NCBI GenBank assembly: GCA_017470525.1
Contig: JAFUYM010000050.1
Location: 1 to 40,319, forward strand
Length of the DNA stretch: 40,319 nt
Source of the DNA: Bacteroidaceae bacterium
Lineage (GTDB): Bacteria > Bacteroidota > Bacteroidia > Bacteroidales > Bacteroidaceae
Direction of reading: 5' to 3'
The translations under genes were made by a program, and so were the position numbers. Shown here in pieces: positions 25,301 to 32,618 of this stretch; positions within the stretch are counted from its first letter, which is position 1, and each line of letters starts with the position of its first letter. The notes under the pieces were generated by a model. That model was given only the letters and a program-made list of their open reading frames with translations, was not told where the DNA came from and did no database searches.

Positions 25301-25652
25301 AGACTTCCAGAACTTCCACACAGCCGACTGCAAGACCACCCTCACCGCCCTCGTCTCCCTGCCGTGGAAGGTGCAACTCTCCACCGACCTCACGCTCTAC
25401 AGCCGCCGAGGCTACAACGACCCCTCGATGAACGACACCGAGTGGTGCTGGAACGCCCGCTTGTCACGCTCCTTCCTGCATGGCAACTTCATCCTGATGC
25501 TCGACGGCTTCGACCTGCTCGACCAACTGAGCAACATCACCCAAACGATGAATGCCCAAGGCAGAACGGAGACGTGGACGAACACCCTGCACCGCTATGT
25601 CCTGCTCCATGCGGTGTATCGCTTTGGCAAGCAGCCGAAGAAGAAACTGTGA
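22350..25652 (+). CDS. Large TonB-receptor-like outer-membrane protein with STN domain
   Basis: An 1100-residue outer-membrane protein. The N-terminus has a short hydrophobic stretch (IFLICFISF), a 21-bp tandem repeat encoding EQLFxxN units (residues about 16-36) and an STN-like domain (about 88-155, TFRSQPLSEVLAILRDAQEE). A carboxypeptidase-like domain (about 165-260), a plug-like region (KEVTVTASKVKFYHRGDTVVY, LPGVELKDDG, LLNGKEFFRG) and a long barrel follow. The STN domain and the sigma/anti-sigma genes immediately upstream indicate a transducer-type receptor. It is a paralogue of the 7122-9839 protein. An in-frame palindromic repeat is inserted at about 24382-24476. The ligand is unknown. 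Confidence 0.85.
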   Translation: MRRIFLICFISFNAIEQLFSVNEQLFNDGEQLFNDNERLVLRKNHFSVCERKNFPFAGEQHFRLRHSSLAAGVENMGASSSAEATNITRTFRSQPLSEVLAILRDAQEEYTIHFINNDLEHLHVSANIKNMNVREAVEKVCAGQPVRVKVKGKDIFVQYKPKSTAKTINLLGKVYDSRTHQELPGAMVYLLSKDSTVLDSCHAKSLWVDGNKSGYTADFHFSIPQAQDTYIFKACIAGYETGYMEYAINNLHRREFSRQLPPLYLMEVGRMLKEVTVTASKVKFYHRGDTVVYDASAFQLAEGSMLDALVKQLPGVELKDDGRIYHDGKFVESLLLNGKEFFRGDNRVMLDNLPAYTVKDIKIYDKYGEKSEFLGRQLESDKQYVMDVVLKKEYSIGYLANLEAAGGTDDRYLARLFAMRFSDHSRLAVYANANNLNNGDNPSEQSIWQSGNAGTGMQKRQRAGIDYNVEDRDKRWKADGNVRFTHTDNNQQTTTHRVNYLSTGDTYERSRNQAKDHSLTLSTDHKLEWQHKQMRWELVSQTNYLKIDNKSGFTSTALTATDSLINRNTQQGILRGYDFFSGFSLQSTLKFKNSSDHMDFAVGAFYTKSDNDRFNRQDIQSSSPVFTDQYFKGHPDWKHEYRGRINYTYYIKQGLTLEMRYDFYRKDEHRQQTLYLLQTLSPTLPLYGEGDRPEGLPIEGEMPVGQRGSTFGVLPSLADYERTMDLANSYDSHLTEDSHTLHPFLWWFPKTKGGKWSISLRLPMQVLHQRLHYQRGTVDTTIVRNPFLIASEWNYAQWNSKDGKYTVFIQPQVAASAPALQHFVDIRDATDPLNIHLGNNGLRNTYRYSLRVNTRKRLPEKQIMEAIGAEYRYVQNELAMSHLFDPTTGVHTYQPFNVNGNWRFRTDGSIHMPLDKPKRLFMTAGSALILTHSVDLTGTTTLERSTVNTTSWTPAMELSYKFNEQNHVKLVVEPTWQWFHSRREDFQNFHTADCKTTLTALVSLPWKVQLSTDLTLYSRRGYNDPSMNDTEWCWNARLSRSFLHGNFILMLDGFDLLDQLSNITQTMNAQGRTETWTNTLHRYVLLHAVYRFGKQPKKKL
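22394..22477. repeat. 21-bp tandem repeat inside the receptor's N-terminal coding region
   Basis: Three units begin TGAACAATTATTCA at 22394, 22415 and 22436, exactly 21 bp apart, with a decayed fourth at 22457. The core is a near-palindrome (TGAA...TTCA arms). In frame it encodes EQLFxxN heptads just after the signal-peptide core. Confidence 0.88.
24382..24476. repeat. Palindromic element inserted in frame in the receptor gene
   Basis: CTCCCCCTCTATGGGG (24399-24414) pairs perfectly with CCCCATAGAGGGGGAG (24437-24452), with an inner GAGACC/GGTCTC (24418-24423, 24432-24437) and weaker outer AGACC/GGTCT arms. It encodes a Gly/Pro/Glu-rich stretch (LYGEGDRPEGLPIEGE) in a barrel loop, unlike the surrounding strands, so it looks like a repeat insertion tolerated in a surface loop. 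Confidence 0.8.
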
Positions 25653-25668
25653 TGCATGGAAAGAAACG

Positions 25669-25728
25669 CACCCCTCGACTACGGTGAGGCGTACCCGAGG
25701 GGTACGGCACGGTGTACCCCTCGGGTAC
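25669..25728. repeat. Palindromic GTACCC element, site 2
   Basis: GTACCCGAGGGGTAC (25691-25705) and GTACCCCTCGGGTAC (25714-25728) form a 15-bp stem, with a partial unit (CACCCCTCG) at 25670-25678. These are the same units as at 13389-13449, again directly after a gene end. Confidence 0.85.
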
Positions 25729-25770
25729 GAATGTCAAGTAATTAAAGATTAGTTAAAAAAAGTGTACACA

Positions 25771-25810
25771 AAACTCTCCGTTCGCAGTGATTGCAAGCGG
25801 AGAGTTTTTT
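25771..25810. terminator. Bidirectional terminator between receptor and B12 operons
   Basis: AAACTCTCCG (25771-25780) and CGGAGAGTTT (25798-25807) form a 10-bp stem followed by a T-run on the plus strand and, on the minus strand, by TGTGTACAC and a T-run. It closes both convergent transcripts, so the B12 operon ends with btuC. Confidence 0.88.
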
Positions 25811-26812
25811 TTATTGCTTACGCCTCACGATGATGTAGAGAATGACGGGGGCTCCGAGAATGGGGGTGACGGCATTGAGGGGGATGACGGTCACGGGGGG
25901 GAGGGTGCAGAGGATGTTGCACAGGAGGGCAAGCAGGGCACCCATGAGCATGGTGGTGGGCAGGAGGGTGCGGTGGTTGCTCGTGCCGAGCAGGAGGAAG
26001 GCGACATGGGGAGTTGCCAAGCCGAGGAAGGCGACGGGACCACAGTAGGCGGTGATGACGGCTGTGAGCAGTCCTGTGGCAAGGAGCAGGAGATTGCGGG
26101 TGCGCTGGATGTCGATGCCGAGGTTGACGGCATACTGCTCGCCCAGCAGGATGGCATTGAGGGGCTTGATGAGCAGGAGGGCAAGCACGAGGCCAAGGAG
26201 GGTGAGGCTGGCGAAGATGGGCATCTGCTGCATGGAGACGCTGTTGAAGTTGCCCATGCCCCAAATGAGGAAACTCTGGATGTTATCGACGGAGGCGAGG
26301 AAGTTGAGCAGGGAGATGACGGAGGAGGTGATGTAGCCCATCATGATGCCAGTGATGAGCAGCATGAGGTTGTTCTTCAGCAGGGAAGAGAAGAGCAACA
26401 GCAAACCCATAATGAGAAGAGACCCGAGGAAGGCGGCGGCGACCACGGCGAGGTAGCCGCTGCACGTGTAAAGCCCGGCGGTGATGCTGCCCCCGAAGGC
26501 GAGCATCACGATGGCGACACCGAGGTTGGCACCCGACGAAATACCCAGTATGGAGGGACCCGCGAGTGGGTTGTGGAAGGCGGTCTGGAGGAGGAGACCC
26601 GACGTGGCAAGTCCTGCACCGGCAAGGGCGGCGGTGAGGGCAGAGGGAAGTCGGGAACCGAGGATGATGTAGGACACGGCATCTCCCTCCATGCTGCCAT
26701 GCAGAAGTACCTGCACGACATCGCTGGCAGGAACATGCACAGAACCCAAGAAGATGTTGAGGACGAAAAGGAGGACGACGAGGAGGATGAGAAGTGTGAG
26801 ACGGAGTTTCAT
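25811..26812 (-). CDS. btuC: Cobalamin ABC transporter permease (FecCD/BtuC family)
   Basis: A 333-residue polytopic inner-membrane protein of the FecCD family with about ten hydrophobic helices. Family hallmarks are RLPSALTAALAGAGLATSG, QTAFHNPLAGPSILGISSGA and the late GPVAFLGLATPHVAFLLLG cytoplasmic-loop motif that contacts the ATPase. It would carry B12 across the inner membrane. It overlaps btuF by 4 nt. It is the last gene of the B12 operon; a terminator follows at once and no ATP-binding subunit (BtuD) is encoded next to it. Cobalamin rather than heme or siderophore is inferred from the riboswitch and the BtuG-like gene. Confidence 0.9.
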   Translation of the reverse strand: MKLRLTLLILLVVLLFVLNIFLGSVHVPASDVVQVLLHGSMEGDAVSYIILGSRLPSALTAALAGAGLATSGLLLQTAFHNPLAGPSILGISSGANLGVAIVMLAFGGSITAGLYTCSGYLAVVAAAFLGSLLIMGLLLLFSSLLKNNLMLLITGIMMGYITSSVISLLNFLASVDNIQSFLIWGMGNFNSVSMQQMPIFASLTLLGLVLALLLIKPLNAILLGEQYAVNLGIDIQRTRNLLLLATGLLTAVITAYCGPVAFLGLATPHVAFLLLGTSNHRTLLPTTMLMGALLALLCNILCTLPPVTVIPLNAVTPILGAPVILYIIVRRKQ

Positions 26813-27912
26813 TGGAGTTTTTCATAATAGTGCATCGGCTCCTGCAGGTGGAGTTCGGGATGGCAGATTTGAATCACATCGGAGAGCAGACGGTCGGGAT
26901 GGAAGGGGGAACGCTCGTAGAAATAGGAGGTTTCGACGTTGCAGCCCCACACGTTGTGCTGACGAAAGGCATCAAAACGGGAATAGACATCGGCTTCGGC
27001 TCCCAACTGTGCCAAGGTCTTCGACTGCCCGTCGCTGTAGCGAACCAGCCACACCTCGGCATCGTGTGCCTGAGCATAAACCTGTTCGGCAGAGAGGGGC
27101 ACGGAACCGCTTTGTGTATATTCAGGAAAAGCGGTCATGGCACCAGCATCGGCATACACCTGTCCGATGGGGCTGTTCACGCCTGGCTGATACCAGACGT
27201 TGCCATAGAGCGTTTCGGAGAGGATGCGAGGGGTTGTCTTCACTTGAGCAGTCAGGGCTTTGAGACTGTCGTACCGTGTCACAAGTGCCTCAAACATCGC
27301 ATTCGCCTCCTTCTCCTTGCCGACGAGCAACCCGTAGAACTTCATCCATTCGGCACGTCCGAGGGCAGTAGGCTCCATATATTCGGCACATTCGATGACG
27401 GGGATGCCCAACTGCCCCAACTTATCGTGCCCCGTGTTGCTTTCAAAAGGAGACACCAGCATGGCATCGGGTCGCAACTGGATGATGCGCTCCTGATTGG
27501 GCGACATACCGTTGCCGCAATCCAGCACGTCCTTCGTGAGGCAATGGATGTACTGCCGTTCGCACACTCCGCCGATGCAGTCCTCCATGCCCAGTTCGCA
27601 AATCAATCCGCAATGCACGGCGGTGAAGACGAGGGCATTCTTGAGAGGCACACACACCTTCTGCCCCTGAGCCACAGCAGGCAGGGTCTCAGGATGGGAC
27701 GTGAGGTAATACGTGCCCAGCAGCCCCTTCCCCCACGGATTGGCGAGTTCCACCTTGATGCAGTCACCGTAACGCACCATGGTGATGTTCTTGGCATATT
27801 GCAGGGGGATGGTGTCGCCCTCCCCAAAAGAGGATGTGGCGTTGCCTCCCTTGCAGGAACAGACAAGGGAGAGGATGCCGCAAAGAGCGGAAAGTATGAG
27901 GAGTTTCTTCAT
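26809..27912 (-). CDS. btuF: Periplasmic cobalamin-binding lipoprotein (BtuF-like)
   Basis: A 367-residue ABC substrate-binding protein of the helical-backbone metal receptor type. It has a signal peptide with lipobox cysteine at 18 or 20 (LSLVCSC), followed by KGGN with no acidic run, which suggests retention on the periplasmic side. Typical features are ITMVRYGDCIKVELANPW, a middle segment QLRPDAMLVSPFE and GIPVIECAEYMEPTALGRAEW, the conserved region where these proteins bind or orient substrate. It would pass B12 from BtuB to BtuC. It overlaps btuC by 4 nt and lies 6 nt after btuB. Confidence 0.9.
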   Translation of the reverse strand: MKKLLILSALCGILSLVCSCKGGNATSSFGEGDTIPLQYAKNITMVRYGDCIKVELANPWGKGLLGTYYLTSHPETLPAVAQGQKVCVPLKNALVFTAVHCGLICELGMEDCIGGVCERQYIHCLTKDVLDCGNGMSPNQERIIQLRPDAMLVSPFESNTGHDKLGQLGIPVIECAEYMEPTALGRAEWMKFYGLLVGKEKEANAMFEALVTRYDSLKALTAQVKTTPRILSETLYGNVWYQPGVNSPIGQVYADAGAMTAFPEYTQSGSVPLSAEQVYAQAHDAEVWLVRYSDGQSKTLAQLGAEADVYSRFDAFRQHNVWGCNVETSYFYERSPFHPDRLLSDVIQICHPELHLQEPMHYYEKLQ

Positions 27913-27918
27913 ATTATC

Positions 27919-29928
27919 TTATAGTTTGATGGTCAGGTATATTTCGTAGTTGCGGCGCGGCATGGGTCGTGACAGCACCGTCACATACTCGGTGGAATAG
28001 AGGTTGTTGACCACACCCTTCACGGCACAATCGATGGCACGGAGTCGGAAGGTCTTTTCGAGGGAGAGGTCTGTCATGTAGTAGGGACGGAGCCGCCCTG
28101 TGATGTAGTTGACCTCATTGCTGGTGGTGGTGTAGCGCTCGGAATAGTGGTTCCACTGGTAGGCGAGTGTCCAGGAGCGCCACTGCAGACGTGCGTTGAC
28201 GTTGGCAGACACCTTGGGCACATAGCAGAGTTGCTTGCCGTAGGAGGCATCGTTGTCGTTGATGTCCTCGCCCACATTCTTGGAGGGTGTCCAGGCAAAG
28301 TTGGCGAGGAGGGAGAGTTTCCAGTCCTTTGCCAAAAGGACGCTGCCGTCGAGCATCGCCTCCAAGCCGTAGTTGTGCACCTTCTTCACGTTGGAGGGTT
28401 CCCAGAACCCCTTCGTGTTGGGTGTCCAGAGAATCCAGTCGCTGATGTGGGAATCGAAGAGTGTGGCATTGGCTCGGAGCGTCCACCATTTCTTCTTCAC
28501 CCCCATCTCCAGACCTGCATCGTAAGTGAAGCCCCGTTCGGGAGAGAGGTCGGGGTTGCCCCCAGGCTGGAAATAGAGATCGTCCATCGAGGGATAGCGG
28601 TAGTTGCGGGCAATGGAGGCTTTGAGCACAAGGTTCCACGGCTGATAGAGAATGAGGTCGGCAAAGAGGGCAGGAATGGGGGCAACGAAGTCGTCCCGAT
28701 AGACCTCCTGACGCACCACACCAGCCAAAGAGAAGATGGGGACAGGTCGCCATCGTGCCTGCACGTTGACATGATACTCTGGTCGCCCTTTGTCGAAGTT
28801 CTTGCCGATGTGGAAAGGACTGCGGTCGTGGCTGTTCACATGCGTATAATAGAAATCGGCACCGCCCATCAGCATGAGTTGGGGGGTGAGCATCCAATCG
28901 AGGTTGGCTTGCAGGAAAGCGGTGTTGGAGTAACTTTGGGAGTTGGTGATGGAGGTGGAAACCTCCTGCCGCGTGGTGTAATACTCATACCCCACATCGG
29001 AATAGGAGTAGCCACCCTTCATGGAGAGTTTCGTCTGCTCCTTTCGCTGTTCCCATGAGAGCACCCCACGGAGCGTGTTCAGTTGCTGCTCGTTCTTGAA
29101 GTCGCTGTCATCCTTATAATCGACACTCAGGAAGGGAAGCCCGCGCTTGGAATGGGTGTACCAAAGGGAAAGCCCCAACTGATTGCCTTTCCCTGCATCG
29201 TAGTAGAGTTCCTGAAGCACGTGAAAATCGTCGAAGTAGCCACTCTTGTTTCGTTCCTCTGGATGGTAGGAACGAAGCCAATTGCCATCGGCATCATACA
29301 CGTCTGTCTTCTTGTCGTAGTTGGTGTATCGGTAGTCGTTGTCGGCAGTGGAATAGACGAGACGTGTGGAAGAAGACAGACGGTCGTTGCCGTAAGTGAG
29401 ACGCAGGAAGTCGTCGTAGGTGTCGAAAGAACCGATGCCCTGCACAAACTGAGCCCCCCACCCTCTTTTTTCTACAGGCTTGTTCGTCATCTCGACCGCA
29501 CCACCCAATCCGCCACCCAAAAGGTTGATGGACGAAGCCCCATGATAGAGGTTGGCTTCATCAATGAAATAGGCAGGAATGGTGGAAAAGTCCAATGTGC
29601 CCAGCATGGGGGAGTTGATACGCATGCCGTTCCAAGTGACCTGTGTGTGCGATGGCGATGTGCCCCGAAACTCCACCAGCGACTCGGTGGCTCTGCCATA
29701 ACTCTTCACAAACACCGTCGAGTTCTTCGAGAGGATGTCTGCCATCGACAGCGAGATATTGTCGCGCAACACCACCGTGTCGAGTTTTGTCATCTCGACA
29801 CCCACATCCTTCAGACGGCGATGGGCAACCACCTGCACATCTTCCAGATGCACCGTTTCCCGATGTTCCTGCGCCATCATCAGCATGGGGAAAAGAAAGC
29901 AGCATAATATGAAAGAGGAAAGCCTCAT
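27919..29928 (-). CDS. btuB: TonB-dependent cobalamin receptor (BtuB-like)
   Basis: A 669-residue outer-membrane receptor with signal peptide (about 1-19, ending MMAQ). The plug domain (about 30-155) includes LSMADILSKNSTVFVKSYGR, VEFRGTSPSHTQVTWNGMRI and SSINLLGGGLGGAVEM, and a barrel of typical BtuB size ends YEIYLTIKL. There is no carboxypeptidase-like domain. Its place in a cobalamin-riboswitch operon next to a BtuG-like protein makes B12 the likely ligand. The 5' third of the gene is where strand composition changes (see findings). Confidence 0.9.
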   Translation of the reverse strand: MRLSSFILCCFLFPMLMMAQEHRETVHLEDVQVVAHRRLKDVGVEMTKLDTVVLRDNISLSMADILSKNSTVFVKSYGRATESLVEFRGTSPSHTQVTWNGMRINSPMLGTLDFSTIPAYFIDEANLYHGASSINLLGGGLGGAVEMTNKPVEKRGWGAQFVQGIGSFDTYDDFLRLTYGNDRLSSSTRLVYSTADNDYRYTNYDKKTDVYDADGNWLRSYHPEERNKSGYFDDFHVLQELYYDAGKGNQLGLSLWYTHSKRGLPFLSVDYKDDSDFKNEQQLNTLRGVLSWEQRKEQTKLSMKGGYSYSDVGYEYYTTRQEVSTSITNSQSYSNTAFLQANLDWMLTPQLMLMGGADFYYTHVNSHDRSPFHIGKNFDKGRPEYHVNVQARWRPVPIFSLAGVVRQEVYRDDFVAPIPALFADLILYQPWNLVLKASIARNYRYPSMDDLYFQPGGNPDLSPERGFTYDAGLEMGVKKKWWTLRANATLFDSHISDWILWTPNTKGFWEPSNVKKVHNYGLEAMLDGSVLLAKDWKLSLLANFAWTPSKNVGEDINDNDASYGKQLCYVPKVSANVNARLQWRSWTLAYQWNHYSERYTTTSNEVNYITGRLRPYYMTDLSLEKTFRLRAIDCAVKGVVNNLYSTEYVTVLSRPMPRRNYEIYLTIKL

Positions 29929-29939
29929 CAGAGATGTTC

Positions 29940-31472
29940 TTATTTGGCAATATGATAATCATAGATGCAATACACCTCCGTAGAAATGTCTCCCAAATTG
30001 GGCGAGTAGCCCGTCTGTGCCGTCTGCACCTTCACGAAGTCAATGTACTGCAAATTGGCATCCCGTCCATCCCACGTTTTCGCCCGACTGATTTTGAAAT
30101 AGCCCATCGGCTTTTCAGCCTCGAAGTTCGGGTTCTTGAAGTAGTCACTGCCCAGATTGTCCGCATATCCCCAATCGAAAGCATACTCCATCGTGTAGCC
30201 ATTGGTGTAGGTGTGCGTGTCCTTCAGCCGAGTGCCGAAATACGTGTGTTCCGTACCGCCCACCCAGTCCTGCCAGTAGTAGGCATGGGTGTTCCAAAGC
30301 GTCATATAAGGCACAATGCCCGTCTCGCCAAAGCAGTCCATCCAAGGTGTTGCCGACTGAGGTTGAGCAGGCTTATAATAAGTGATGGCATACTCACACA
30401 CGCTGTTCTCCGTGCCATACTCCGAACCAGCCAACTCATACCACACATCGTTCGGAAGCCCGTCGCCATTCACATCCTGACTCACCCAAATGATGCCCGG
30501 TTCTGACTGATAACTGAAAGGATTGCCACGAATGACAAGGTCGTAGTCACCGCCCGAGTTCTCCACACTATGGTCAAATCCTGCAATGAGGTAGCCACCC
30601 TGAGCACCGAGACTGACGGAATACTGATTGCGGAAATGCTCCAATGCCACCTCGCAAGCCTCCTCCATCGTAGCCCCATCGTGGATGAAGTCGCCCACAA
30701 TGGAATAGCCATTCACCTGATGCCCTGGTGCTGGCATATATTCATACACTTTGTTCACCAGCGACTGACTTGCCGTCGTCACCGCCCGACGATAAGTTCC
30801 CTCAGCAGGACATACATTCACCTTCAATTCCTGACTCACCACACAAGTGTCATTCTGCATCGTCAGCAACAACGAGTGCATTCCCTGCGCCATGCCATTG
30901 GCATCAAACACATACGCCACCTCGCCAGCCTCCTGCCTGGTGTAAGGTCCAGCCACCTGTCTGCCGTCCAATGTCCACGTATAAGTTCCATCAAGGTCAT
31001 TCTCAATCATATAAGCCTTCACCTTCACCGTTCTGCCCGAAGCAATGCTGATGCTTGTCCAAGGGAACTTCCATGCAAACACCGAGTCGTTCTTCACAAT
31101 CAGCGAGTCGCCCGTCACATGCTCTGGCACCTCATCCACTTTGATGACCGTCACCTTCAACTCATCCTCCGTAGCCCCATATCGGTTTGTCACCTTCAAC
31201 TGCACATAATACTCCCCCAACCGCTCAGCCACAAACGTGTAAGACGGTGCCGTGCTCACCACCTGTCCCTCTCTCGTCCAAGTGTAAGTAGTCGTGCCAT
31301 CCACGTTTTCACACACGGGCACAATCTCCAACTCACTCCCCAACTCCATGCGGTAACGAGCCGAAGCCACACTGAACGTAATTGTAGGGAGAGCACCCTC
31401 CTCACCCTCATCCTTCTCGCTGCATGCTGCCAACAGCAGCAAAGCCAACAGCCACCAATATTGCCTTTTCAT
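29940..31472 (-). CDS. PKD-like surface lipoprotein of the B12 locus
   Basis: A 510-residue lipoprotein: Cys17 (LLLLAAC) followed by SEKDEGEE, an acidic run like the Bacteroidetes surface-export signal. The first ~110 residues resemble a PKD/immunoglobulin-like domain (TYTWTREGQVVSTAPSYTF, LGEYYVQLKVTNRYGATED) and a second similar unit follows (about 125-220). The C-terminal ~280 residues are a separate domain with IVGDFIHDGATMEEACE, VSLGAQGGYLIAGFDHSV and DVNGDGLPNDVWYELAGSEY, the last resembling a calcium-binding-like loop. Such proteins occur in B12 uptake loci, probably as surface accessory factors. Function not established. Confidence 0.78.
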   Translation of the reverse strand: MKRQYWWLLALLLLAACSEKDEGEEGALPTITFSVASARYRMELGSELEIVPVCENVDGTTTYTWTREGQVVSTAPSYTFVAERLGEYYVQLKVTNRYGATEDELKVTVIKVDEVPEHVTGDSLIVKNDSVFAWKFPWTSISIASGRTVKVKAYMIENDLDGTYTWTLDGRQVAGPYTRQEAGEVAYVFDANGMAQGMHSLLLTMQNDTCVVSQELKVNVCPAEGTYRRAVTTASQSLVNKVYEYMPAPGHQVNGYSIVGDFIHDGATMEEACEVALEHFRNQYSVSLGAQGGYLIAGFDHSVENSGGDYDLVIRGNPFSYQSEPGIIWVSQDVNGDGLPNDVWYELAGSEYGTENSVCEYAITYYKPAQPQSATPWMDCFGETGIVPYMTLWNTHAYYWQDWVGGTEHTYFGTRLKDTHTYTNGYTMEYAFDWGYADNLGSDYFKNPNFEAEKPMGYFKISRAKTWDGRDANLQYIDFVKVQTAQTGYSPNLGDISTEVYCIYDYHIAK

Positions 31473-31482
31473 CTACTTATTT

Positions 31483-32616
31483 TTATTTAAACGCAAAATG
31501 ATTCGGATTGATTCCCACCCTGAACTGGTCAATCAACACACCATCCTCACCATAGCGATACACCACACCAGCCTGAGCGTAATCCACCGCATCAGCCACA
31601 TAAATCTCGCCATTGCGAGGATTCACCCCGATGCCATACAACTTATGCCGCTTTCCATTGCTGTCAACAGGTGCCTTGATGAACGGACGCACAGGCACAT
31701 GCGTGTCCGTCACCGACATCCGATAGATGTCATTATTAATCAGATACACCACATCCCCCGTGCTGTTCATCTCAATCTGCACATTCGCCTCATCCGTATC
31801 AAGCGCCTGGTCAAGTTCCACCGCTCCCGTCGAGGCATCAATACGATACAGATGCGGAACATCGTCGCCAAAACTCTCGCTCTCCATCGTGTAGCCGCCA
31901 TCGGTGATGACCCACAACTTCCCGTTCCTGTCAGCCTTCATCGACTTCGGCTGCCAACTCCCCAGTTCAATCTCACGCACCATCTCATCCCGTTCCGTGT
32001 CCAGCACCAGCAACTTCTTGCTATACGACCAACAGTTCGTATAGACATACTTCCCCACCTGCACCATCTCCTCCGTCGAGCAATAGCCCTTGTTCATCTC
32101 CTGCCCAGTCGGAATCGCTCCCGTCCATTGGAACGTCTTGGGATTGAACACATTCACGTAAGGCGAATACAAGTCCGTCACGTATGCCTTCGTGCTGCTC
32201 ACTATCTGCACATAACGGGGATTGATGATTTTCGTCTCGCTCGAAGCCACCACCTGACCCTTCACCTTGAACGTCTCCACATCAATGCCCCACACGATGC
32301 CCGAGTTCTCCACCGCGATATACGCCACCCCATCCCAAATCATGATGGACTGGCCTGTATCGCCCAGTTTTCTGCCATTGGCACGTTGGAAAACCCCATT
32401 CTCCACCTTCTTCGTCTCAGGGTCATAATAGGAAAGCGTTGCATTGCCCGAGTTGAAGTTTCCCTCATTCAGGATGAACACACCGCCAGGAGTGGACGAA
32501 AAGTTCTCCTCTTCCGCCTCACCGTCAGAACCGCTACATGCTGCTGTCAGCACAGAAGCCAACAGCAGCATGTAAACGAATAATTGAGAACTAATTATGA
32601 AGCGATGATTCTTCAT
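31483..32616 (-). CDS. btuG: Surface B12-binding beta-propeller lipoprotein (BtuG-like)
   Basis: A 377-residue lipoprotein with lipobox Cys27 (LTAAC) and an acidic export signal (SGSDGEAEEE). The body is a YncE/DUF5074-like seven-bladed propeller with repeated blades (VFILNEGNFNSGNATLSYYD, YVTDLYSPYVNVFN, PKSMKADRNGKLWVITDGG, GIGVNPRNGEIYVADAVDY). BtuG proteins bind cobalamin very tightly at the cell surface and cap BtuB. Position in a riboswitch-controlled operon with btuB supports this. It lies 2 nt after the DUF4465 gene and 10 nt before the PKD lipoprotein gene. Confidence 0.88.
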   Translation of the reverse strand: MKNHRFIISSQLFVYMLLLASVLTAACSGSDGEAEEENFSSTPGGVFILNEGNFNSGNATLSYYDPETKKVENGVFQRANGRKLGDTGQSIMIWDGVAYIAVENSGIVWGIDVETFKVKGQVVASSETKIINPRYVQIVSSTKAYVTDLYSPYVNVFNPKTFQWTGAIPTGQEMNKGYCSTEEMVQVGKYVYTNCWSYSKKLLVLDTERDEMVREIELGSWQPKSMKADRNGKLWVITDGGYTMESESFGDDVPHLYRIDASTGAVELDQALDTDEANVQIEMNSTGDVVYLINNDIYRMSVTDTHVPVRPFIKAPVDSNGKRHKLYGIGVNPRNGEIYVADAVDYAQAGVVYRYGEDGVLIDQFRVGINPNHFAFK

Positions 32617-32618
32617 CT

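Noticed and set aside
26812-27924. A 370-codon plus-strand open frame opposite btuF
   Set aside because: The minus strand encodes a clear substrate-binding lipoprotein with signal peptide and tight operon spacing; the plus-strand frame has no promoter or recognisable features.
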